A stretch of DNA of 64,000 nucleotides from Platycnemis pennipes. Taxonomy: Eukaryota > Arthropoda > Insecta > Odonata > Platycnemididae. Location of the stretch: NCBI GenBank assembly GCA_933228895.1, contig OW121846.1, positions 148,384,746 to 148,448,745 of the forward strand. The letters run 5' to 3'. Numbering within the stretch: position 1 is the stretch's first letter; each line of letters opens with the position of its first letter. A model generated the notes under the pieces. That model searched no databases. It saw nothing but the letters and a program-made list of their open reading frames with translations, and had not been told where the DNA came from. Made by a program: the position numbers and the translations under genes. Below are positions 23,111-33,475 of the stretch, piece by piece.

Positions 23111-23325
23111 GATAGGTATGGTAAATATTTTAGAGTTATATATAGTGCATGATGCATGTATTAACCCCTTAAATTCCATTGATACTAACAATTAAGTTGC
23201 ATGAGGCGATATAGTTGCTTGTTTGCATGTTAGTAGTGCATGCTTGGTGATATTCACCCCCTGCCACACACCCTCGCGGTGGATTGCAGGGTATCGTGTA
23301 GATATAGATGTAGATGTTAATACAC

Positions 23326-24700
23326 TTATCTTTCAGGAGGGGTTGCGCTGACATTTTTCTTTCCAAACCAAAGAATCTTCTTTTGGTTATGCGATGAATC
23401 TCCAAGAGGGGGATGATGATCCTTGAACGGCAAACGATTGACGTAACGTCCCGTTTCATCTCTGGTATTCGTACATGGAAAATGCTCTTCACATAGTCGG
23501 TCTTGAGGAGGGTAAGAAGAGAGAGATGAGATACTTCCTCCAGTTGCCAAAACTGTACGATAGAAGTATGAAGATCTGAATTATGAGGTGAAATTAGAGC
23601 GACGGAATGCTGGTAATTGCTTTCAAAAACTGGAGTGGTTGCAGTTGTTCCCATTACAATGAAGCCAAAAATGGTTCTGAGGTTTCCGCGGCGTTTCTCA
23701 ACATTGGTAACGGCTTTCGGGCGTTCCTCCGCGTCGTGTGTTGTCAGGGTGACGACAGTTTCTCCAGCCATCCTGCTGGCGTGTTCAGGTCAGAAGTGAC
23801 TTCTGACCTGAAGACGCCAGCAGGATGGCTGGAGAAACTGTCGTCACCCTGACAACACACGACTCGGAGGAACGCCCGAAAGCCGTTACCAATGAAGCCA
23901 AAAATGGTATCAAATGCCACTGGATTCATATCTCCAAGGAATCAGCGGAGTCTCGTAAAGACGTGAGGAAAAAGATCGGCTCCAGTTAAAACATCGACAG
24001 GAGAGGGTTTATCAAAGTCCGGGTCCGCCAAGACAAATGATTTTACTTTCTCCTTTACTTCAGGCAAAATTGTGGTGGTAGGCGAATTGGAAGTGATATT
24101 TTGTAATATAACCATCGGATGCGAATGACCGAGCACCTTGCCGTTGATTGAAAATAAACTAAGATACGTTATTCCTTGAGATTTCACTAGAAATTGTGGT
24201 ACTCTATTAATGTCCTCCTTTATTCTTCAGCGTGTGACGTTTAAGATTTGAGCCCAGCGTACCGTAATGAAACTGCATTGAGTGGCAGAGTTTAGAACTC
24301 CTCTAACGACATGAGAGAAGCCACCAGTTGTAGTTAAACGAATCAAAGTCGTTGCTCACAAAACTGACGTAATAGGTGTAGCCGACGATATGCCCACAAA
24401 GTGTTTTTCGGCCGTTAATACCGGTGATGAGTTCACGGAAGTCAAAAATGAGGTCAATTATTCACTAACGGTTGCGATATCCTGGCGACTAATTGGCGAT
24501 GAATGAGGATTCATGTGGAGGTAGAGTAGGGAGTGATCTGTATTAGCGCAGCTGCTGCATCTCCGGAAGGAATTGCAGGAATTGCAGTGTGAGATGTTCT
24601 AGACAGTTGTAACACTATTTTTTCTCTCCCACTATATTTTGCGTCTGTTGAGGCAATTTCCACTTAAAGACAGGGCACGAATAAATGGCATGACTTGCGT
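23326..24700 (-). pseudogene. BEL/Pao gag-pol fragment: protease and pre-RT region
   Basis: Minus-strand order: HSSPISRQDIATVSE near 24480; protease GVLNSATQCSFITVRWAQIL near 24290, where the active-site Asp of the D-S-S/A-Q motif is Asn; FVLADPDFDKPSPVDVLTGAD (24040-23970), a BEL/Pao hallmark; FDTIFGFIVMG; then QFWQLEE, LCEEHF, TGRYVNRLPF, LGDS and LERK (23560-23350), the block that precedes RT in this superfamily. It is broken by frameshifts and by a 214-bp palindromic insertion at 23676-23889. BEL/Pao elements are LTR retrotransposons. The gag part and 5' LTR were not found upstream; a B copy starts at 24712. Confidence 0.85.
23676..23892. repeat. Insertion with a 189-bp near-perfect palindrome
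   Basis: Arms 23704-23797 and 23799-23892 (94 nt each, 1-nt centre at 23798) differ at two positions. The insertion splits BEL/Pao pol at FDTIFGFI. The host sequence CAATGAAGCCAAAAATGGT occurs at 23657-23675 and again at 23890-23908, an exact 19-bp direct repeat. The palindrome sequence itself is not BEL/Pao and does not resemble the one at 17023. Confidence 0.92.
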
Positions 24701-24949
24701 CTCGACAGAATCATCTACATCTATATCTAAACGATACCCTGCAAGCCACCGCGAGGGTGTGTGGCGGGGGGTGAAGACCACCAAGCATGCACTAGTATCA
24801 TGCAAACAAGCAACTATATTGTCTCATGCAACTTGATTGCTAGTATCAATAGAATTTAAGGGGTTAATACATGAATCATACACTACAGAATACTCTATAA
24901 TATTTGCCCTACCTATCCCTTTGCTATGCTGCCTATTCTGTTATCTTAT

Positions 24950-26255
24950 AGTACGGGGGAAAAATGCCATTTTGAATCTACCGGTAAAACAATCTCTCTC
25001 TCGGTAAATCAATCTCTTTAATCTCATTTGTCTGGTCGAATCTAGCATATTATGCTGGTTTTTTTATTGTGTGCCTCACATCTTCAGTAAAGTTACTAAA
25101 GATTCAATCTGTACTATAACCTACGCTCTGATAATGATTCCCACCCAAATTCTTGTATTAATTCTGAAATGCTCCTCAACCTATCGTTACACCATTTAAC
25201 GAACCTAGCTGCTCTACGGTGCACACTATTTAGTTCTCTGATCAACCCTAATTCATTAGGATCCCATACATTGGCTGCATACTCAAGGTGGGGCCTGACT
25301 AGTGAAAAGTAACATCGCTCTTTTGATTTCTCATCACATTTTCAAAGTACTCTTTTTATACATCCTAGATTTCTATTCGCTCGGCGCATATTATCCTTAT
25401 GTGTCTTCCCCACGATAAATCCTTAGTGATTGTTACATCTAAATATCTTATGGTTTCCACGTTTTCGATCTTCGTGCGATTAATTTTATAGGTACGCTCT
25501 ATCGAATTATTCCTCCTCCAAAAATTGATAGCTATACACTTTTTAAGGTTGACTTCTAACTGCCATATGTCGCACCACTCTTGAATTGCATCTAAATACT
25601 TGCTAAGCGATTTCCTGTCTCATTCTTTTGAGATACCACTATACACTACCCCATCGTCTGCAAAAAAAAAGCTTACCACTAACTACGGTACCCAAATCGT
25701 TTATGTATGAAAGAAATAGAAGCGGACCTACTACGTTACCCTGGGGAACTCCCGATGTGACTTTGATTGTGTCCGACATGATACCATCTATGACAACCCT
25801 CTGCTGTCGTCCACTTAGGAATTCTTTTACCCAACATACAACGTCTTTATTTATGCCGAAACTCTCTTTCTTCAAGATTATTTTATCACGAGGAACTTTA
25901 TCGAATGCCTTTTAATTTAAAATCTAAAAATATCGCATCAACTGCAGTACTGTTTTCGCCGTAGACTATAATATATTGTATAAGAATAAAGCTAATTGTG
26001 TCTCGCAAGACCTACCTTTCCGAAACCCATGTTGGCTGTTTATGAGTAATCCCTGACTATCCAAATGCCCCATGATCGAACTGACTACAATGTGCTCAAA
26101 TATCTTACAAGATTTTGACGTGAGTGAAATGGGTCTGTAGTTACTTGGTTCGTCCCTATCACCGTTTTTAAAGTTAGGTTTAATGTTAGCTACATTCCAA
26201 TCCTTGCGTACTGTGTGGTTCTTTAGTCTTTCATTAAATATTATTTCTAGATAGG
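24950..26255 (-). pseudogene. Family B reverse transcriptase and C-terminus
   Basis: Minus-strand continuation of ORF2 with frameshifts: IPYLEI and NHTVRKDWNVANIKPNFKNG (26230-26150), ISLTSKSCKIFEHIVVSSIM, GFRKGRSCETQLALF (26010); then a 78-codon frame, 25875-25639: KESFGINKDVVCWVKEFLSG, GVPQGNVVGPLLFLSYINDL, ending in a shifted catalytic region (FCRRWGS, where other copies have FADDAV), so the FADD block is frame-disrupted. The C-terminus DRFKMAFFPRTI is recognisable near 24960-24985, also damaged. Confidence 0.8.
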
Positions 26256-26257
26256 GG

Positions 26258-27469
26258 CTATTCCATAAGATAATATTGTATATACTCCCGAAGGAATTTG
26301 ATCGGGAACTGATGATATGTTTTACTAATGCTTTTTAACTGCTGCTCTATTCCGCGACATGAAATTTTTATTTCGGGCATTTGCTCACTGAAAGTGTTCG
26401 GCGGTGGTTCCACTGCGTTCTGTGACGATGAGTTGAATACGCTTTGGAAGAAGGTGTTTAATGTATTGGCTTTTTCTACACTGCTGGTGACTCTCATTCC
26501 TTTACCGTTTTTAAGTGTGGGCACTGTGGACTTAGTTCCCTGAATCTCTCTCCCATATGACCAACACGCTTTAGAATTGCTATCTAAATATCCTCCTAAT
26601 ATCTTGCTCTTGAAATGTGATAACTCTTTCCGACATGATTTCCTTGCTAATGCTCTCGATTTTTTATAGTTTTGAACAATCTTATTTTTTTCCTCTACCG
26701 ATAGACCCCGTCCTGCAGTTTTCATCCTGGCATTGCATACCCTTTGTCGCTTTAGTGATTTCCTAACCTCCGGTTTATACCACCTTGGCTCTGTGTTATC
26801 ACTAATAAATTTACTTGGTATGTATTTATGAACTGCGTTACGGGTGACCTCAATAAATTCTCTCCTCGAATCCTCTGTATTCAATCCTTTGCTTTGTTCG
26901 CTAAATAAATTAAACGCTTCCCTTAATTCCTCTTCCATAACGTCGTAATTTGCATTGCCAAATAAGTATACCCTCCTCCTTGGTTTATAATGTCTTTCAA
27001 CGCCTACAATAAATTTCGCATGCACTACTTTATGGTCACTAATTCCTGTGTCTGTAACTGTATTTAGAACTCTCTCGGGTATATTTGTTGCTAATAAGTC
27101 TAGAATGTTGTTTCCCCTGGTCGGCTCTGTTACTAGCTGTTGTAAAGAATGTGTCGTAAAGGTGTTCAACAGTGATTCGCAATGTTCCTTATCCTTACCT
27201 CCTACAATGAAACTACACGTATTCCAGTCTATCGAGGGGAGATTGAAATCTCCGCCTACTATTATTCCTCTATCATTCTTCCCAGAAAGTAATGTACGTA
27301 TCTCTGACTCTAGCTGTATTATAGAATTGACGTGTGCGTCCGGTGGCCTGTAATATGCACCTACATATATCTTTTTTACGTTACTACTTTTACTTTTAAC
27401 GGAACACCAAATACTTTCTACATTTCGCCCTGAAATAAGTTCTCTTCTACTGACATACGGGTCTTTCAC
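26258..27469 (-). CDS. Family B ORF2 N-terminal half (APE endonuclease + linker + RT fingers), open frame
   Basis: 403 residues without a stop. APE blocks: VESIWCSVKSKSSN, VGAYYRPPDAHVN, IVGGDFNLPSIDWNT (catalytic GDFN), then LDLLATN and GISDHKVVHAKF (catalytic SDH). Linker: RRVYLFGNANYD, EPRWYKPEVRKSLKRQRV, ARKSCRKELSHFKSKILGGY. It closes at the RT fingers EIKISCRGIEQQLKS, where a frameshift leads to SKTYHQFP in place of the NKSPGPDQIP motif. The first Met is inside the APE domain; coding continues upstream in another frame with a stop near 27470. The APE would nick target DNA. This is the best-preserved CR1 coding stretch in the window. Confidence 0.87.
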   Translation of the reverse strand: MKDPYVSRRELISGRNVESIWCSVKSKSSNVKKIYVGAYYRPPDAHVNSIIQLESEIRTLLSGKNDRGIIVGGDFNLPSIDWNTCSFIVGGKDKEHCESLLNTFTTHSLQQLVTEPTRGNNILDLLATNIPERVLNTVTDTGISDHKVVHAKFIVGVERHYKPRRRVYLFGNANYDVMEEELREAFNLFSEQSKGLNTEDSRREFIEVTRNAVHKYIPSKFISDNTEPRWYKPEVRKSLKRQRVCNARMKTAGRGLSVEEKNKIVQNYKKSRALARKSCRKELSHFKSKILGGYLDSNSKACWSYGREIQGTKSTVPTLKNGKGMRVTSSVEKANTLNTFFQSVFNSSSQNAVEPPPNTFSEQMPEIKISCRGIEQQLKSISKTYHQFPIKFLREYIQYYLME

Positions 27470-27859
27470 AGCTATAAATACTCCTCCTCCGTTCTGCTTA
27501 CTCTATTCTTTCTATATACGGTAAAACACTTCGGAAATAATTCATAATCTGATATGTCCTTTGAAAACCAGCTTTCTGTACATGAGATTATATCTGCATC
27601 AGTACTTTTTATGAGTTGGTGAACTTCATCTACTTCATTTCTTAAACTATGACAATTAGACCACGACAGAAAGCGCAGTTATTCATTCATTGAAAGTAAT
27701 CCGTTAATTGCAGGTGGCAATTCCATAATCTTGCTTACGTGGCGAGAAACCGCAGGAATTGGAAGCGCTTATGTAGCAAACCTAAGCAATAATGTAATTG
27801 TCACCGGTGATGGGCAGTCCATAAATTAGTTGCAGAGCTTCGCCACGAAGAGAGCTTAA

Positions 27860-29580
27860 CAAGTTCTAAAATTTATCGAATGGGACCAATACGTAAGGGA
27901 AATGCAAGGCCATAATACTGCCATCTATTCACTTAATAATGATAGGAGTGAAATGGCCACAAACACTCTTGACAAAGTTAACTTGCTAAATTCCTTCTTC
28001 CAAACCGTTTTTAACCCACCTTCCGGGGATTCAACTGTCGTGTTACCTGACCTCTTTCAGCGGTTGATGCAACCAATTGACATTTCCTGTAACGGTATTG
28101 AAAAGTTGCTTAAAGATATAAGCCCCAACAAATCTCCTGGCCCTGATCAAATTCCCTCCCGCGTATATAGAGAGTTAGCCACCGAAATTTCCGCCTACCT
28201 TGAAATAGTATTTAATAAATCCCTGACTGAACACGTCGTACCGATGGACTGGAAAGCAGCCGATGTAACACCCATTTTTAAAAGTAGTGATAGGGAGCAG
28301 CCATCCAACTACAGACCTATATCCCTCACATCAATTTCATTCAAATTCCTGGAACATATAATTGTCAGTTCAGTCATGGGGCACCTAGATAGCCAGAATT
28401 TGTTGTCCAATGTTCAGCATGGCTTGCGCAAGAGCAGATCATATAAACTCTACTTGAACTAATTCTCACGTTGTTTTAGCTCATGGCAAAAACAGTATTC
28501 AAGTGGATGCTATATTTCTCGATTTCAAGAAAACTTTTGTCAAGGTGGTTGATAATAAACAAATTTTGAAATTAAAATCTTATGGATTAGACAGTAATTT
28601 AATATCATGGATAAATGATTTTCTGCATGATCGGGTTCAAAGGGTTGTTTTAGACGGTGTTTCCTCACCGGCAATTAAAGTCACTTCGGGTGTCCCACAA
28701 GATAGTGTGATAGGTCCACTCCTATTCCTTTTGTACATTAATGATATCCAAAAGGTGTTAAAAAGTAAGCTTCGTCTATTTGCCGATGACGCAGTAGTAT
28801 ACAGGGAAATTCTATGCCCAAACGATAAGGAATATTTAAATATTGACCCACAAGCAATGAAACTTGGTGTGATACATGGCAGTTAGCATTTAACTTTAAA
28901 AAATGTCTTGTAATGAACTTTTGGAAAAATAATAGCTCTCATCCTACCACTTACAAAATAAGTAATAATGAATTAACAAACGTGGAATCCATTAAATATC
29001 TTGGAATAAGACTGACACTTGATCTTTCCTGGGATAAACACATACGTGAAATAACGGGTCAAGAGAATCGTAAACTGGGATTCATCAAAAGAGTACTGGG
29101 TAAATGTGACGATAACGTACGAGAAGTTAGCTACCTTTCCCATGTAAGACCTCATTTGGATATGCTGCCATTTAATGGGATCCCTACGAAATTGATCCAA
29201 ATAACGAACTTGAACGTGTGCAGCGAAGATCGGCAAGGTTTGTAAAAGGGACGGTACGATAACCTTATTAGCGTAACCAGTGTATTAAATGTATTAAATT
29301 GGGAATCATTGTGGGATCGCAGGTTGACATTTGCCTTAATCTCTTAAATAAATTCCAACACCATATTTTCAGCGATGATGCTAAAAATATTTTGCGGACC
29401 CTAACTTAGTATGGTAGACTGGACCATAATAAAAAATTAGAGAGATTGATTGCCGAACTGACAGATTCAAAATGTCCTTTTTTCCTCGTACTATTAGGGA
29501 TATGAATAACGGTAAATATATCCAGTAGGAGTGTAGCAATTGATAACATTGGTAGCAAGCTACATATTGGTATAATGACT
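27860..29580 (+). mobile_element. CR1-like family A copy (RT and C-terminus), lacking the 3' tail
   Basis: Blocks: YVREMQGHNTAIYSLNND linker; ISPNKSPGPDQIPSRVYREL, VVPMDWKAADVTPIFKSSD, NYRPISLTSISFKFLEHIIV (27902-28462); DAIFLDFKKTFVKV, WINDFLHDRVQRVVLDGVSS, SGVPQDSVIGPLLFLLYIND and RLFADDAVVYREILCPNDKE (28503-28886), catalytic FADD intact; NELTNVESIKYLGIRLTLDL (28913-29245); C-terminal FKMSFFPRTIRDMNNGKY near 29465-29520 in another frame. The A 3' UTR stops at about 29575 in TATAATGACTAT and the hairpin and TGTAGATG tail are missing. Confidence 0.88.
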
Positions 29581-30079
29581 ATTATGTATTTGTTCATTTG
29601 TATATATTGAGTATATTATTCATTTGCTAATTTATATTCATTGAGGATATTGTATTTGTTCGTTTGAACTCATTGGTATATTGTGTATTTGTTTGATTGA
29701 ATTCACTGGGATATTGTCTTCATTTGGGTTATTATTTATTTCTGTTGTCACCTTAATGTCTTAATTTTGTCCTTTGTAGAGAATTTTGAGTGGGGAGGGA
29801 TTGTTATCTATTTATTTCTGTTTGTGTTCATTCCTGTGGCCACCATAATGTTTCATGCCTCAACTGTTTGTGCGGACCATGATTCTCACTTGTTTTCGGG
29901 TGGTATATAATTGCGGTGTGGTGACACTTCCGGATTTCGTCCTGTTAAAGAAGCGCTAGCTTGTTTCACCGGACGCCTTTGATCTCTGCGATCACCTTAA
30001 CAACGTATGACATTACACGACCCACGCCTGAACGGACCACGACTTTGGAAATAAATTACAGACGCCGCCCCGACGCCTC
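29581..30079. other. AT-rich imperfect repeats, then unassigned DNA
   Basis: 29580-29740 repeats variants of ATTGTATTTGTTCGTTTGAA and CATTGGTATATTGTGTATTTG at roughly 50-bp spacing. From 29760 composition becomes mixed and CpG increases toward 30080. This could be the 5' UTR of the jockey-like ORF1 that follows. Confidence 0.4.
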
Positions 30080-30990
30080 CTTGTGGGGCGTCGGTCAACG
30101 CTCTGCCTCCTTGACATCACCAATGTCCCATTGACCCTGGTCCTTGACCTTGTTCAACCCCCGCTGACACCGTCGCGTCTCCCGCGAGAGCCGAGCCGAC
30201 GAAGACGGCTTCATCCTGCCAAGAAAAGCAATCAGAATAAGATCTGTCACGCCTCTATTCGCCGCGCTCGAGGGCAACAACAGCGAGAGAAGGCCGTTCG
30301 TCACCGCTGAGGAGGCGCGTAAGCCGAGCGCCTCAAGACCAGCGCGGAACCCTTTTCAGAACCGCGGCTGACGCTCCCACAAGCGCAGACGCGCATACAT
30401 CCGACGCCACGGACGCCGACGACAGCATCGCTGACGACGTGTCCATTCACCTTGCACTAGATTCCAGACCAGCCTCCCCGGGGTCCGCGCGTCCGACCGC
30501 CGCAGCATCCACGGGTCTTAAACCAAAGAGGCCGCCGCCAATCTTGATTTACGAAGTGAAAGATATCCGCATGCTGCGCGATTTCATTCGCTCGTCGGTG
30601 AAGGACCTCTCATTCACCATGACGTCTCGCGGCAGCGTCACAAAGGATCTTACGAAGACCCAGACGGACTTAGTCAGTCTGAAAGCGGCGCTCTTGGCTA
30701 AAGATGCGCAGATTTCCACCTGGGCGGCAGCGGAGGAAAGAACTTCGTCGTTTCAAATCCGCGGCCTGTCCGAATACAACGACGCAGAGATGCTTCGAGA
30801 AGATCTTCTCGAGATGGGCGTTCTCGTCCGAAAGATACGACAAAGGAAGAACAACGGGACCCCAACCGGCGCACAGTGGTCGAAAGGCCCTCATTTCCCG
30901 GACAAAAATCCATTTTTCGAATATAATGCAAGTACCTCAAATTGGAGTCCAAAATGTAGTTAAATGTTCATCCCAAATAAAACAAACTCT
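30080..30990 (+). pseudogene. Jockey-type ORF1 (PRE_C2HC nucleic-acid-binding protein), truncated
   Basis: The frame 30439-30963 (174 residues) contains KRPPPILIYEVKDIRMLRDF, matching the start of the RNA-binding part of jockey-like ORF1 proteins (RPPPI-V..V.DI..L...L), then a helical region, and SSFQIRGLSEYNDAEMLRED followed by LLEMGVLVRKIRQRKNNGTP, matching the PRE_C2HC core ('V-IRGL....EI-E-L-ELG--V--I---R'). Frame breaks lie near 30880, after which CKYLKLESK may be the end of that domain. No CCHC zinc knuckles were found downstream, so the protein is 3' truncated. GC-rich, unlike the CR1 copies. Confidence 0.65.
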
Positions 30991-31339
30991 TTTTGTTGCT
31001 CATCTTCAACTATTCCGACCCTCCAGAGTTATAAGCGGCGAAAAACTGATGTTTTTAACCCTTTCGGAAAAATGGGCGTGGTGCAACCTCTGACGTATAT
31101 CGACTTCGTCGAATCAGAACTGAGCCCGCCAAGATACTTTGCCTTATCGCAAAGGGGGGAACACAGCTGACTCGGCCAATGGGAGCGATTTCGACAGCAT
31201 CTGTGCGAGCAGACCTTCCGAGAACCCCCCTCCACTCCCTTCCCCCTCCCCTGAAAGCAGTCAAGGACGGGAGGAAAATGACGTCAATGTTATCACAGCA
31301 GCATTTTCGGTGGGCGTCACCTTTTGCTTATTTTAGTTT
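30991..31339. other. Unassigned DNA
   Basis: GC-richer than the surroundings, with a TGACGTCAATG (CRE-like) string near 31278. No protein match was seen. Confidence 0.35.
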
Positions 31340-32080
31340 TTGATTTATGAGGGAATGGCTCTAGTTAGAAGGTTAATTTTTTCACTAATATTCATTTTTC
31401 GTTTCCAACTAACGATTTGGTGTACAAAATTGCGATTTCGGTTCCGAGTAAACGCCCCCATTGTGAATGGGGGCGTTTACTCGGGGCACTTTTTGAACTG
31501 CCTATTATATTTGATGCTTTATCACGTTCGTCTATTTTGTGCTTTTGCTTTCTGACCTTCTAAAACTACTCTGCATGTTCTGTCAAATTCTTCCAAAATT
31601 GCTCCCTGGAGATTGACCTACACTCTCGGCTACCACCTGAGCACAACCCTAGGTGTAAGCTTCAGTGTCCTACACGCTACCCGAAACGATGCCTCGTCCC
31701 TGTAGTGGACACCAGAGCGATTCAGGAGCACCCGACACGAATGACTCCGGCCTGGGGCCCAAAAACTCAGCTCCCACAGACTTGACGGAGCCTCGGGTTT
31801 ATGCCTTCCACTCGGCTCCAAAGCATCGACCCCCGATCCGTCCTAGGTACCAAGCTGCATAGAGTCAGCCTCATATCGACACCCAGACGTCCACGAACAC
31901 GGTGGAACTCGGAGCATAGATCCCTTCCCGAATACTTTATATCCTCGGACCCCCTTACGTGGCGTCGTTAATGCCGACATGGGCGACTACGTGTAGCAAT
32001 TTCTTCCGTAATATCGCTTCCATTATCGCTCCGAGCGTCGGCACGCGGCCCAGGTTTTCCTCCTGGTGGAGGGACGGACT
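31340..32080 (-). pseudogene. Second CR1-type ORF1 (esterase) remnant plus ORF2 start
   Basis: On the minus strand about 31990-31970 reads LLHVVAHVGINDA (esterase block III, Thr replaced by Ile in the usual GTND). Then 31821-31630 gives HKPEAPSSLWELSFWAPGRS and LLNRSGVHYRDEASFRVACR (block V GVH motif). 31600-31490 aligns with the start of ORF2 in the first B copy (GRTCRVVLEGQKAKA-like). It is interrupted at 31444-31484 by a perfect palindrome. Many indels relative to the copy at 350-1373, with different sequence upstream of block III, so it is a diverged B relative. Confidence 0.75.
31444..31484. repeat. 41-bp perfect palindrome
   Basis: CCGAGTAAACGCCCCCATT + GTG + AATGGGGGCGTTTACTCGG: two exact 19-nt arms with a 3-nt loop, inside the CR1 ORF2-start remnant. 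Confidence 0.95.
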
Positions 32081-32388
32081 GTCAGGCACCGGCCACCGTG
32101 AAATATGCTGCGGAGGAGAGATTTACCGCCAGGCTTTCAGATAAATCAGCGGTCACGGGGACTGTAACGCGACACTGGGCCACATCCAGTGGCAACCGGG
32201 GGAGGCCGTGGGGGGGAAGGGGGGTGATAGCGTAATGCCACACCACTCCTAAATAACCACCCCCGCCCCCTATCTCCCGGAGGTGAGCGGCGCAGGCTCC
32301 AGTGGAGCGATCAAATGCCTGCTCCGAAACACCCACTCCCCCCCCAGACCTCTTTACTGCGCGTCTCAAGGTGTGAATGCATTGTAAA
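32081..32388. other. GC-rich unassigned DNA
   Basis: A 108-codon minus frame with Gly-rich stretches is open because the region is G/C-rich. No domain was recognised. It could be an upstream part of the adjacent CR1 remnant. Confidence 0.35.
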
Positions 32389-32617
32389 GGCCGCTTTACA
32401 CGATACAATTTTTTCTACGTTTTTTGTACTAAAGCTTGTGTGAGGAAATTGTACCGTGTAAAGCGGGAAATTGTGACAATGCTTACGCGAGTGTCTGAAT
32501 GACTGAACGGAAAATAGAACCTGTTCTAATTCCATTCAGACAGACACAATTCCTTTAAGTTTATACAAGCGTTTGTACAAGAAAGTGTACAAAAGATGGT
32601 ATCGTGTAAAGCGGGCC
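32389..32617. mobile_element. 229-bp MITE with terminal inverted repeats
   Basis: The left end GGCCGCTTTACACGATAC and the inverted right end GGCCCGCTTTACACGATAC match apart from a 1-nt gap. AAA flanks both sides (32386-32388, 32618-32620), a possible 3-bp target duplication. A subterminal GTACCGTGTAAAGCGGG (near 32451) repeats part of the terminal motif. No coding capacity. The short duplication would suit a Harbinger-like superfamily, but that is an inference. Confidence 0.75.
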
Positions 32618-32959
32618 AAAGTGGCCGATGGGCTCGCTGTTGTTCGCTGCTCCTTGGGGGATGCTCCGGTAACCACCACCCCCATCTCCTGCCCGACAAG
32701 ACTCCAGGGCCCTTCACTCCGAGGAGCTATGAGCCCTCTCTTTCTCTCCCGATTGCCCAGCCCCACACTCTAGCCTTACCCCGCAAGCGATCCACAACCC
32801 CTCTCGCAGGACGAGAACCCCCGAAACAGAAGTCCGTGCTTATGATGGAGATCCGTCGCGATTTCAGCCCTCGTCGGCAGAGTCTGTCAGGCAGAGCTCA
32901 GAACACGTTTCCCGGAAATATTGCCAATGTGTATCATCTAATGAGAGAAAGCTATTAAC
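32618..32959. other. Unassigned DNA
   Basis: GC-rich, with a 120-codon frame (32596-32958, plus) that begins inside the MITE and shows no domain. Probably not a gene. Confidence 0.4.
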
Positions 32960-33475
32960 TTCCGTGGTAGACAGTTCGAAAGAAGGTAACTGTAGATAGC
33001 TACATTGGTGGACAGAACAGAAGGATAATATAAAAGAATTACGCTTCACCACCGATAGATTCATAAATTCAATCTTTCCACAAATAATTCGTTATTATAA
33101 TAAAATCTAAATCTTCTCACACCATGATGCCCACATAAAATAATTCAACTTTAGCGTGAAAAAGAAATCGCACGTATTAGATGGATACAGATTAATGAAA
33201 CAAAGAGAGATGAGATTATGATAGTGTATTTTTTTCAGGATTTAGGCATATATACATGCAAAGCTTGTTTGAATATGTATGCTATAATTTTCAGTGCTTC
33301 TTAAATTTTACTTTGCATTTTGGATGAAAAGTAAAATGTGTAATGAATCCCGAATGATATTAATACAAATCTCTCCTTAGGTACATAGTATAAGTGAACT
33401 GTAGTAAATGTGCGTAGTGCATGCTTCTGATAACGCCTGCCGCACATCCTTGAGGTAGTTTGCAGGGTAGTCAAC
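32960..33475 (+). mobile_element. CR1-like family E 3' fragment
   Basis: ELRFTTDRFINSIFPQIIRYYNKI (33030-33110, given here in outline: TDRF...FPQIIR) is a diverged form of the CR1 C-terminal motif. A long 3' UTR follows, then a decayed hairpin (GCCTGCCGCACATCCTTGAGGTAGTTTGCAGGG) near 33435-33467 and a TTACAGATAA tail. A homologous 3' UTR stretch occurs at 55555-55700. Confidence 0.6.

Larger units (their letters stand above)
19507..23322 (+). mobile_element. CR1-like family B element, nearly complete ORF2, inserted in BEL/Pao
   Basis: Starts at the ORF1/ORF2 junction (homologous to about 280-350 of the first B copy), runs through ORF2 and ends with the B 3' UTR, hairpin CCCTGC..GGTGG-ATT-GCAGGG and GTGTAGATATAGATGTAGATG at 23298-23318. 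It is split at 21188-21832 by a family A copy. It sits inside the minus-strand BEL/Pao pol gene, with at most a 2-4 bp target duplication (GT/ACAC), as is usual for CR1-type insertions. Confidence 0.87.
24712..27660 (-). mobile_element. CR1-like family B copy, long ORF2 and 3' end
   Basis: On the minus strand it begins within the APE leader at about 27658 (EFHQLIKSTDADII region) and reads through APE, linker, RT and C-terminus to the B 3' UTR, hairpin and tail CATCTACATCTATATCTAAACG at 24713-24735. It includes a 403-codon open frame at its 5' side. The inverted orientation relative to the neighbouring B copy at 19507 makes a large inverted pair. Confidence 0.88.
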
